DNA from: Candidatus Avelusimicrobium ruminicola
Lineage (GTDB): Bacteria; Elusimicrobiota; Elusimicrobia; Elusimicrobiales; Elusimicrobiaceae
Direction: 5' to 3'
DNA length: 6,037 nucleotides
NCBI GenBank assembly: GCA_900319885.1
Contig: ONQH01000066.1
Span: 1-6,037 of the forward strand
Shown: piece by piece, positions 1 to 5,486 of the stretch
Position numbering within the stretch: the stretch's first letter is position 1
Layout: every line of letters begins with the position of its first letter
The notes under the pieces: generated by a model
Told to the model about the DNA's origin: nothing
Database searches by the model: none
The model's input: the letters and a program-made list of their open reading frames with translations, nothing else
Position numbers and translations under genes: made by a program

Positions 1-1
1 A

Positions 2-556
2 GATAAGGACAAACTTTTCTTACGCTTCCATGGGATTGAAGGGGTGGTTGCTTTAGAAAATATCGCTTGGAAAGAACCCGAAACGGCCATTTCTAATTTC
101 CGCCGCGGGCAACGCTTGAAAGCCAAATTATTGAAGTTAGACAAAGAAACCCCGCGTTTGGAATTTGGTTTGAAACAATTATTCCTCAACCCGGCTGATG
201 CCCTCAAACGCCGCTATCCGTACAAGAGTTCCGTAAAAGCCACAGTTACGAAAGTATCTGAAGAATACGGCGTGGAATGCACCATCGGCAAAAACAACAC
301 GAAAGGCTTTATCAGCCCCTTTGAAATGGGTCGTGATTTTAACGCCAAAGAAGGCGATACCATTACCGCTTTGGTTATTGGCGTAAATCCGGAAACCTTC
401 ACGTTAAACTTGTCTATTAAAAAGTATGATCAAGCCCAAAACCGCAAGGTAGTGGCCCAATACTTAAAACAAGCTCCTCGCCCGACGTTAGGGGAACTCC
501 TCTCCGATTCGTTTGGTACGAGTGAAGAAACTTCGGAAGAAACCGAAGAAAAATAA
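2..556 (+). CDS. rpsA: S1 RNA-binding domain protein, probably 30S ribosomal protein S1 (C-terminal part; 5' end outside window)
   Basis: The frame is open to the left edge and reads 184 residues to a TAA stop. An in-frame GTG at 44 is internal and not the start, because coding continues upstream through residues DKDKLFLRFHGIEG. Two S1-type OB-fold repeats are visible. The last part of one covers about residues 1-60 (GIEGVVALENIAW, then GQRLKAKLLKLD and RLEFGLKQL). A whole one covers about residues 76-142 (VKATVTKVSEEYGVEC, GFISPFEM, EGDTITALVIGV, LNLSIKK). The protein ends in an acidic tail, SEETSEETEEK. Tandem S1 repeats at the C-terminus fit ribosomal protein S1, which binds mRNA on the 30S subunit and helps initiate translation. 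An S1 fusion (such as IspH-S1) or another S1-repeat protein cannot be excluded because the N-terminal part is missing. A strong hairpin follows the stop by about 20 bases, so this gene probably ends its transcript. Confidence 0.75.
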   Translation, partial: DKDKLFLRFHGIEGVVALENIAWKEPETAISNFRRGQRLKAKLLKLDKETPRLEFGLKQLFLNPADALKRRYPYKSSVKATVTKVSEEYGVECTIGKNNTKGFISPFEMGRDFNAKEGDTITALVIGVNPETFTLNLSIKKYDQAQNRKVVAQYLKQAPRPTLGELLSDSFGTSEETSEETEEK

Positions 557-576
557 ATCTGTTAGATAGTAACTCA

Positions 577-609
577 ACAAAGCACCTCCCGCAAGCGGAG
601 GTGCTTTGT
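577..609 (+). terminator. Perfect 13-bp hairpin after the S1 gene, probable terminator
   Basis: ACAAAGCACCTCC (577-589) pairs perfectly with GGAGGTGCTTTGT (597-609) around the 7-base loop CGCAAGC. It lies 20 bases after the S1 stop and before the promoter of the next gene, as a terminator would. The only T-run (TTT, 605-607) is inside the stem and no U tract follows, so intrinsic termination may be weak. It could instead be an mRNA-stabilising 3' hairpin. Confidence 0.65.
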
Positions 610-625
610 GCATAGAGCGAAAAAA

Positions 626-656
626 TTTCCCCAATTTGTGCCAAATGATATATAAT
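626..656 (+). promoter_or_regulatory. Probable sigma70-type promoter of the lipoprotein-nadA-nadC-aminotransferase operon
   Basis: A consensus -10 hexamer TATAAT is at 651-656, with a TGATATATAAT context (TG at 646-647) that could act as an extended -10 if TATATA (649-654) is the hexamer used. The -35 is poor: the best candidates are TTTCCC (626-631) or TTCCCC (627-632) with 18-19 base spacers. Transcription would begin near 663, giving a leader of about 35 bases before the ATG at 699. No operator for a known NAD regulator was recognised. Confidence 0.5.
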
Positions 657-687
657 GAAAATAGGGGAAGTTTTGTGCCCCCATATC

Positions 688-693
688 AAGGAG
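688..693 (+). promoter_or_regulatory. Ribosome binding site that fixes the lipoprotein start
   Basis: AAGGAG is followed by a 5-base spacer and ATG at 699. It supports this start over the upstream in-frame GTG at 606, which lies inside the preceding hairpin and would put about 31 unrelated residues before an intact signal peptide. Confidence 0.8.
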
Positions 694-698
694 CGTAT

Positions 699-1277
699 AT
701 GAAAAAAATTTTATGTCTTATGTGTGTCGCTGCGTTGGGTTTAGCAGCCTGTTCTAAAAATAAAAAAGAAGAAACTGCTAACAGCACGTATAATACAAAC
801 TACAATATTACCACAGCGGATGCACGCAACGGCAATACAAAATCTGCCAAAGATGCTAAATATCAAATTATTGATCAAGAATTTGACAATATGCTCGCTC
901 CGGAAACTGATTATGAGGCTATCCCTGCCCATGAATTACAAGCGTGTGAAGATTCGTACTTGCCGCTCGTAGAACCGGATTGCTGTGGCAAAGGCAAAGC
1001 AAAAGCCTCTGCCGCGGTAGCGGGCAAAGCCAAAGCAAAAGCCAATGCGGTTAGCACGGCTACCACCCGCGCGAAAAAGGTTACCAACACGACGAACATT
1101 TACTACGTAGATGGCAACCAAACGATTCCCGTTTCCTCTACGTCCACCACCAAAACCGTCTATAGCAGCAGTGGCTCGGCTATCAGCACATCTACTTCCT
1201 CTAGCACGGATCCGGTGACTAAGAAAACAGTAAATGCGGATGGCTCGGTCACTACGACTACTACCTACTCCAGATAA
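699..1277 (+). CDS. Small secreted lipoprotein of unknown function with Lys/Ala repeat and Ser/Thr-rich tail
   Basis: I do not recognise the family. The 192-residue product opens with a lipoprotein signal peptide: MKK, a hydrophobic stretch ILCLMCVAALGL, and lipobox LAAC with the lipidated cysteine at 18. It should be exported, acylated and cleaved by signal peptidase II. Next comes a polar KNKKEE stretch and an Asn/Thr-rich segment. An acidic middle (about 50-95, ending LPLVEPDCC) has cysteines at 83, 95 and 96. Two 12-residue Gly/Lys/Ala repeats follow (97-120). The last 60 residues are rich in Ser and Thr (TSTTKTVYSSSG, SVTTTTTYSR) with alternating short residues, suggesting an extended or beta-rich exposed tail. 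It is the first gene of the cluster and ends 10 bases before nadA. No catalytic motif is visible. The link to NAD synthesis is positional only. Confidence 0.85.
   Translation: MKKILCLMCVAALGLAACSKNKKEETANSTYNTNYNITTADARNGNTKSAKDAKYQIIDQEFDNMLAPETDYEAIPAHELQACEDSYLPLVEPDCCGKGKAKASAAVAGKAKAKANAVSTATTRAKKVTNTTNIYYVDGNQTIPVSSTSTTKTVYSSSGSAISTSTSSSTDPVTKKTVNADGSVTTTTTYSR
987..1058 (+). repeat. Two tandem 36-base (12-codon) repeats inside the lipoprotein gene
   Basis: Units 987-1022 and 1023-1058 encode GKGKAKASAAVA and GKAKAKANAVST. The first 21 bases of each unit differ at one position only (GGC versus GCC in the third codon). The remaining 15 bases have diverged. This looks like a short internal duplication that yields a basic, alanine-rich linker. 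Confidence 0.75.
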
Positions 1278-1282
1278 AGGTG
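1277..1282 (+). promoter_or_regulatory. Ribosome binding site that fixes the nadA start
   Basis: AAGGTG overlaps the last base of the lipoprotein TAA stop and lies 5 bases (7 from the GG) before ATG at 1288. It favours this start over the in-frame ATG at 1234, which lies within the lipoprotein gene. Confidence 0.6.
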
Positions 1283-1287
1283 CATTT

Positions 1288-2322
1288 ATGTCGTATACGC
1301 AAGCACAAATTTCTGCAGAAGCCCATCGTTTATATGGGCTTCTTGCATGTGTATCCAAAAGCAAAGCCGCTAAATGGACCTTGCAAGACTGCCTGGACGC
1401 GGCCCCGTATACACTGGCTATTAACGAGTTAAAAAAAGAAAAAAACGCGGTCGTTTTGGCCCACTCTTATACAACGCCCGACCTGGTGTATGGCGTGGCT
1501 GACTTTCGGGGGGATTCGTACCAATTAGCGCAACAAGCACGGACCTGTGAGGCGGATGTTATTGTGTTTGCGGGCGTGTGGTTTATGGCCGAAACCGCCA
1601 AGATTTTAAACCCTACCAAGCGGGTGCTGATTCCTGCCGGGCGTGCCGGTTGCACGCTGGCCGATTCTATGACAGCGCAAGATGTTCAAAAGTTGCGTGC
1701 CCAGCATCCGGGCGTGCCGGCTTTGTGTTATATCAACAGTTCGGCCGAAGTAAAGGCACAATGTGATGCGTGCGTCACCTCCGGCAATGTGTTTGATATT
1801 GCCCAAAAAATGCCGGGTAACGAACTTATTTTTGTGCCGGATTTACTGATGGCACAAAATATTGAAATTGAGTTAAAACGCTGCGGTACGCCTAAGCGTA
1901 TTATTGCTTCGGGCGGGTCCTGCTGTGTGCATGATAAATACTTACCACAACATGTAGAAAATTTACGGGCTGCCTATCCTCATATTGTTGTGTTGGCACA
2001 CCCGGAGTGTGCCCCGGATGTGTGCAAACTGTGTGATTATGTAGGCAGTACCAAAGGGATGGCGGACTATGTATCCCAATCGTCGGCTGCTTTGTTTGGA
2101 ATGCTGACTGAATTTGGCCTGGTCAACCGCTTGGAAGCCGAACACCCGGATAAACAATTTATTTGGCCGTTTGGCGTGTGCAGTTATATGAAGAAAAACA
2201 ATTTGTTAAATACGTTGGGGGCTTTAGTAAACCCGCGTGCGGATCAAATTGTAGAAGTGGATGCCACCGTAGCGGACGGTGCGCTAAAATCTATTGAAAA
2301 AATGTTTGAGTTAACAAAATGA
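1288..2322 (+). CDS. nadA: Quinolinate synthase NadA
   Basis: NadA is a cytoplasmic [4Fe-4S] enzyme that condenses iminoaspartate with dihydroxyacetone phosphate to give quinolinate, the second step of de novo NAD synthesis. The 344-residue product has the family signatures: AHSYTTPD (His59, Tyr61), VADFRGDS, FMAETAKIL, AGCTLADSM, CYINSSAEVKA, GGSCCVHD, AHPEC, VGSTKGM and VCSYMKKNNL. The three cluster cysteines are placed by alignment from memory with E. coli C113, C200 and C297, and fall at C122, C212 and C298. An N-terminal stretch of about 50 residues before the catalytic core (RLYGLLACV, APYTLAINELKKEKNAVVLAH) matches the longer NadA type seen, for example, in alphaproteobacteria. The protein is rich in cysteine, 14 in all, including CDAC (159-162) and C241/C246/C249. 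It overlaps nadC by ATGA, implying coupled translation. No nadB lies beside it. Confidence 0.97.
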   Translation: MSYTQAQISAEAHRLYGLLACVSKSKAAKWTLQDCLDAAPYTLAINELKKEKNAVVLAHSYTTPDLVYGVADFRGDSYQLAQQARTCEADVIVFAGVWFMAETAKILNPTKRVLIPAGRAGCTLADSMTAQDVQKLRAQHPGVPALCYINSSAEVKAQCDACVTSGNVFDIAQKMPGNELIFVPDLLMAQNIEIELKRCGTPKRIIASGGSCCVHDKYLPQHVENLRAAYPHIVVLAHPECAPDVCKLCDYVGSTKGMADYVSQSSAALFGMLTEFGLVNRLEAEHPDKQFIWPFGVCSYMKKNNLLNTLGALVNPRADQIVEVDATVADGALKSIEKMFELTK

Positions 2323-3149
2323 TACTAGATAAAATTATTGAACTTGCTTTGCAAGAAGATTTAAGTTTAGGGGATATTACCTCGGACACTATTTTTACGT
2401 CCCAACATAAAGCCAAAGCGGTGATCCGCGCCAAAGAAGATTTGGTGCTATGCGGCCAAGATATTGCCCGCCAAGTGTTTGGCGAGGTGGATGCCCGTGT
2501 ACAATTTACCGCGCTTAAACAAGACGGGGATGAAGTCAAAAAAGGGGAAACAGTTGTAGCGTTGGAAGGCCCCACGCTTTCTATTTTGAAAGCGGAACGC
2601 ACCGCGTTAAATTTTATGCAACGTCTAAGCGGCATTGCCAGTGCTTCGCGCGCCTTTGCGGCTGTGGGTAAAAAATATGGTGTGATGATTGTAGATACCC
2701 GTAAAACGCAGCCGGGCCTTCGCCGGCTAGATAAGTATGCCGTGCGGGTGGGCGGATGCCGCAATCACCGCATTAGTTTGGCCGATAGTGTAATGATTAA
2801 AGATAACCATATTGCCGCCGCAGGCTCCATTACCGCAGCGGTAGAGAAAATTAAATCGGTTATTGGGCATACGCCCAAAGTAGAAGTGGAAACTACCAAT
2901 CTGGACGAGGTAAAAGAAGCCTTGGCGGCCGGTGCCGATATTATTATGTTGGATAATATGACTCCCGCGCAAGTAGCGCAGTGCAAAGACGTGATTGCGG
3001 GGAAGGCCATTATTGAAGTTTCCGGCGGCATCAATGCACACAATTTGGAAGCGTATTGTAAGGTAAAACCGGATGTAATTTCCATGGGGGCCTTAACGCA
3101 TTCTGTTCCGGCCAAAGATTTAAGCCTAAAAATAGTAGAATATATGTAG
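2319..3149 (+). CDS. nadC: Nicotinate-nucleotide pyrophosphorylase (quinolinate phosphoribosyltransferase) NadC
   Basis: NadC converts quinolinate and PRPP to nicotinate mononucleotide, CO2 and pyrophosphate, using the product of NadA. The 276 residues match the usual length and are complete. An N-terminal alpha/beta domain opens with LQEDLSLGDITSD. The barrel domain carries AERTALNFMQRLSGIAS (Arg94), DTRKTQPGLRRLDKYAVR (Arg128, Lys129), NHR (His150, Arg151), DSVMIKDNHI (Lys161), KVEVET, IIMLDNM, EVSGGI and ISMGALTHS. These are the basic residues that bind the substrate carboxylates and PRPP. The loop before NHR reads GGCRNHR, with Cys147 where family members usually have Gly or Ala. The ATG overlaps the nadA stop in ATGA, so translation is probably coupled. 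Confidence 0.97.
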   Translation: MILDKIIELALQEDLSLGDITSDTIFTSQHKAKAVIRAKEDLVLCGQDIARQVFGEVDARVQFTALKQDGDEVKKGETVVALEGPTLSILKAERTALNFMQRLSGIASASRAFAAVGKKYGVMIVDTRKTQPGLRRLDKYAVRVGGCRNHRISLADSVMIKDNHIAAAGSITAAVEKIKSVIGHTPKVEVETTNLDEVKEALAAGADIIMLDNMTPAQVAQCKDVIAGKAIIEVSGGINAHNLEAYCKVKPDVISMGALTHSVPAKDLSLKIVEYM

Positions 3150-3170
3150 TGAAAGAAAAGGAAGATAACC

Positions 3171-4376
3171 ATGGATTATAATCGTTTATTTTCTAGTGTG
3201 GTAAGCCGTTCTAAAGCGTCGGCTATTCGCGAGTTGCTTAAAGTAATCGCTAATCCGGAAATTATTTCATTTGCGGGGGGGTTACCGGACCCTAATTTAT
3301 TTCCCACCCAAACGATTAAAGATGTATTTGATACCATTTTTGCCAAGTCTGCTAAAGAAGCCTTGCAATACGGGGCTACAGAGGGGCAAAACGGGTTAAA
3401 GCAAGAACTGATCCGCTTGGTGAAAGAGACGGAAAATATTACCGTCTCCCCGGACCAGATTTTGGTAGTATCCGCTTCGCAGCAGGCGCTGGATATGTCG
3501 GCCCGTATGTTTGTAAACCCTGGCGATAGCATTATTACCGCATGCCCTACCTATTTAGGGGCTCTGCAGGCTTTCCAGGTGGCGGGAGCCGATATTATTG
3601 GGGTAGCCAGTGATGAAAACGGCGTGCTGGTCAATGACTTGCAAGCCAAGTTGGAACTTCTTAAAGCCCAGGGAAAACCCTGCAAATTTATCTATTTAGT
3701 GCCGGATTTTCAAAATCCTACCGGTACCACCATCCCCGAAGACCGCCGGGTAGAAATCTTACAATTAGCCAAGCAACATAATACGTTTATTTTGGAAGAT
3801 TCCCCGTATCGTCAAGTGCGCTTTGAAGGCAAGGCCCCGCGTACTTTTTACGAATTAGACAAAGGCCAAGGAAACGTGATGACGTTATTTACGTTTTCTA
3901 AAGTTTTCGTGCCGGGGTTCCGGTTGGGGTTTGTCATTGGGCCGGCAGACGTAATCCGCAAATTTGTTATTTTGAAACAAGCCATGGATTTGTGCTCGTC
4001 GCCTACGTTGCAAGTGGCCACCAGCGAGTTTTTGCGCCGCGGGCTCTTGCAAGCCCATATCCAAAAGATGATAGAAGTGTATCGTCAAAAACGCGATTTA
4101 ATGCTTAAAACATTGGCTGAGTATATGCCGCAAGGGGTCACGTGGACGCGCCCGCAGGGGGGATTGTTTTTGTGGCTTACGTTGCCTAAAGGGATAGATG
4201 CTACCAAACTGTTACCCAAGGCCATTGAAAATAAAGTGGCGTATGTGGCGGGGGTGGATTTTTATCCCGACGGAAATGTATTTAACGATTTGCGGTTAAA
4301 TTTTTCTTATTCTTCGCCAGAGCAAATAGTAGAAGGGCTCAAGCGTTTAGCGCAAACCATTAAAGAAAATCTGTAA
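3171..4376 (+). CDS. Class I/II PLP-dependent aminotransferase (2-aminoadipate/aromatic/branched-chain type)
   Basis: The 401-residue product is a complete fold-type I aminotransferase of the group that includes LysN and the C-terminal domain of MocR regulators. It should move an amino group between an amino acid and a 2-oxo acid in the cytoplasm. Visible landmarks are ISFAGGLPDPNLFP near the N-terminus, LQYGATEGQNGLK, SASQQALDM, PDFQNPTG (Asn182), EDSPYRQVRF (Asp210 and Tyr213, which bind PLP), TFSKVFVPGFRLGF (Lys244, the Schiff-base lysine), PQGGLFLWL, and LRLNFSYSS (Arg375, the carboxylate-binding arginine). No DNA-binding domain is present, so it is an enzyme and not a MocR regulator. AAGGAA (3158-3163) precedes the ATG by 7 bases, and nadC ends 21 bases upstream. 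The exact substrate cannot be read from the sequence. Being last in the NAD cluster does not prove a role there. Confidence 0.93.
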   Translation: MDYNRLFSSVVSRSKASAIRELLKVIANPEIISFAGGLPDPNLFPTQTIKDVFDTIFAKSAKEALQYGATEGQNGLKQELIRLVKETENITVSPDQILVVSASQQALDMSARMFVNPGDSIITACPTYLGALQAFQVAGADIIGVASDENGVLVNDLQAKLELLKAQGKPCKFIYLVPDFQNPTGTTIPEDRRVEILQLAKQHNTFILEDSPYRQVRFEGKAPRTFYELDKGQGNVMTLFTFSKVFVPGFRLGFVIGPADVIRKFVILKQAMDLCSSPTLQVATSEFLRRGLLQAHIQKMIEVYRQKRDLMLKTLAEYMPQGVTWTRPQGGLFLWLTLPKGIDATKLLPKAIENKVAYVAGVDFYPDGNVFNDLRLNFSYSSPEQIVEGLKRLAQTIKENL

Positions 4377-4379
4377 ATT

Positions 4380-4409
4380 AAAAACCCCGGCTGGTAGCCG
4401 GGGTTTTTT
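4380..4409 (+). terminator. Strong intrinsic terminator, usable from both strands
   Basis: AAAAACCCCGGCT (4380-4392) pairs with AGCCGGGGTTTTT (4396-4408) around the 3-base loop GGT, followed by a run of six T (4404-4409). It starts 4 bases after the aminotransferase stop. On the other strand the A-rich 5' arm becomes a T-run, so the same hairpin can end the phosphate transport operon, whose last stop is at 4426. It separates two convergent operons. Confidence 0.93.
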
Positions 4410-4425
4410 ATGTCGTTAAATGGGA

Positions 4426-5472
4426 CTAAAAAATCCACACTTTAATTAGGTAGAAGAAGGCCGAAATCAGGGCCGCGGCCGGGATGGTGATAAACCAGGC
4501 CCACACAATGCGTTTGGCGGTTCCCCAGCGTACCCCGGATAAACGGCGCAACGCGCCAATCCCTACAATGGCCCCGGTAATGGTATGCGTGGTGCTTACC
4601 GGGATGCCCAGGATAGAAGCAAAGAAAATAGAACAGGCCGCGCCGGATTCGGCACAGAAGCCATCTACCGGGCGTAAGCGGGTAATTTTTTGCCCCATCG
4701 TTTTAACAATGCGCCATCCGCCGGAAAGAGTCCCTAAGGCAATAGCCCCTTGGCAAAGAATTACTACGGAAAGCGGCACTACAAATTGCCCTTGAGAAAC
4801 CGCGTGCATTTCGGCATGTGTTAAAAAGAAATCGCGCACAGGGCCTACTTCCGCTCCGGCCATGCCGCCTAACAAAAGCATGCTGATAATACCCATAGTT
4901 TTTTGAGCATCATTTCCACCGTACCCTAAGGCGTAGGCAGAGGCGGAGAATAATTGCGCTTTGCGGAAGAAACGGTCTACTTTGAAAGGATTAAAGTGGT
5001 TGGCTATGTTGAAAATAATCACACCCATGAGCGTGCTTAAAAAATATCCCAACAACGGCGAAATGAAAATAAAGGCAACGGTTTTCAAAATTCCGCCTGC
5101 CACCAGGGCCCCAAACCCGCCTTTGACAAGGCCGGCCCCTATCAAACCGCCAATCAGTGCGTGAGAGGAACTGGAAGGTAACCCAAACCACCAGGTAATT
5201 AAATTCCAACTGCACGCTCCCATTAAGGCACCAAAAATCAGGCTGGAATCCACTACCTGAATATCTACAATGCCCGCGCCGATCGTTTGCGCTACGTGGG
5301 TTTTGAAAATTAAAAATGCGGCAAAGTTGAAAAACGCTGCCCAGGCTACCGCAAATTTAGGGGATAATACCCGCGTAGAAATAACGGTAGATACAGCGTT
5401 TGCCGCATCATGAAACCCGTTGAGATAGTCAAAGAATAAGGCCAGGAGAATTAAAAAGATAATCCACATCAT
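4426..5472 (-). CDS. PiT-family inorganic phosphate permease
   Basis: This is a 348-residue integral membrane protein of the PiT (inorganic phosphate transporter, PHO4) family, which imports phosphate, usually as a metal-phosphate complex, using a cation gradient. The two inverted family signatures are both present: NGFHDAANAVST at 18-29 (Asp22, Asn25) and YGGNDAQKTMG near 184-194 (Asn187, Asp188). Each is followed by its Ser-rich partner, GLPSSSSHALIGG (97-109) and GIPVSTTHTITGA (His296). Hydrophobic segments run throughout, around ten by eye, and the length suits the shorter bacterial PiT type. It is the downstream gene of a DUF47/PhoU-like protein, 12 bases away, the common pairing for this family. 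The first of two adjacent ATGs is taken as the start (MMW); the second is equally possible. Symbol left blank because pit and pitA naming varies. Confidence 0.95.
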   Translation of the reverse strand: MMWIIFLILLALFFDYLNGFHDAANAVSTVISTRVLSPKFAVAWAAFFNFAAFLIFKTHVAQTIGAGIVDIQVVDSSLIFGALMGACSWNLITWWFGLPSSSSHALIGGLIGAGLVKGGFGALVAGGILKTVAFIFISPLLGYFLSTLMGVIIFNIANHFNPFKVDRFFRKAQLFSASAYALGYGGNDAQKTMGIISMLLLGGMAGAEVGPVRDFFLTHAEMHAVSQGQFVVPLSVVILCQGAIALGTLSGGWRIVKTMGQKITRLRPVDGFCAESGAACSIFFASILGIPVSTTHTITGAIVGIGALRRLSGVRWGTAKRIVWAWFITIPAAALISAFFYLIKVWIF

Positions 5473-5482
5473 ATATTTGTTA

Positions 5483-5486
5483 CCTT
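5483..5486 (-). promoter_or_regulatory. Ribosome binding site of the phosphate permease, fused to the upstream stop codon
   Basis: On the - strand the sequence reads TAAGG, so the TAA stop of the PhoU-like gene (5487-5485) shares its last two bases with the AAGG of the permease. The spacer to the first ATG is 10 bases and to the second 13. Terminating ribosomes would be placed directly over the next start, which suggests coupled translation. Confidence 0.6.

Noticed and set aside
606..698. Possible longer lipoprotein start at GTG 606
   Set aside because: It lies within the hairpin, has no ribosome binding site, and would place 31 residues in front of an intact lipoprotein signal peptide that has its own AAGGAG site.
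657..698. Possible riboswitch or regulatory leader before the NAD operon
   Set aside because: The leader is only about 35-40 bases. The sole pairing seen is GGGG (664-667) with CCCC (678-681) over a 10-base loop, too weak and too short for a known NAD-sensing element.
936..1364. Antisense 142-codon open frame across the lipoprotein and nadA start
   Set aside because: It is a shadow of the + strand genes: Arg/Ala/Gly-rich translation, no ribosome binding site, and it crosses two well-supported genes.
3136..3141. TAGAAT as a -10 box for a separate aminotransferase promoter
   Set aside because: It lies in the end of nadC, and the expected -35 position (about 3113-3118, CAAAGA) does not resemble TTGACA. 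A chance match is likelier.
4484..5164. Open frames on the + strand opposite the phosphate permease
   Set aside because: The permease has every family signature in the - frame, and the + frames give low-quality translations without family motifs or start signals.
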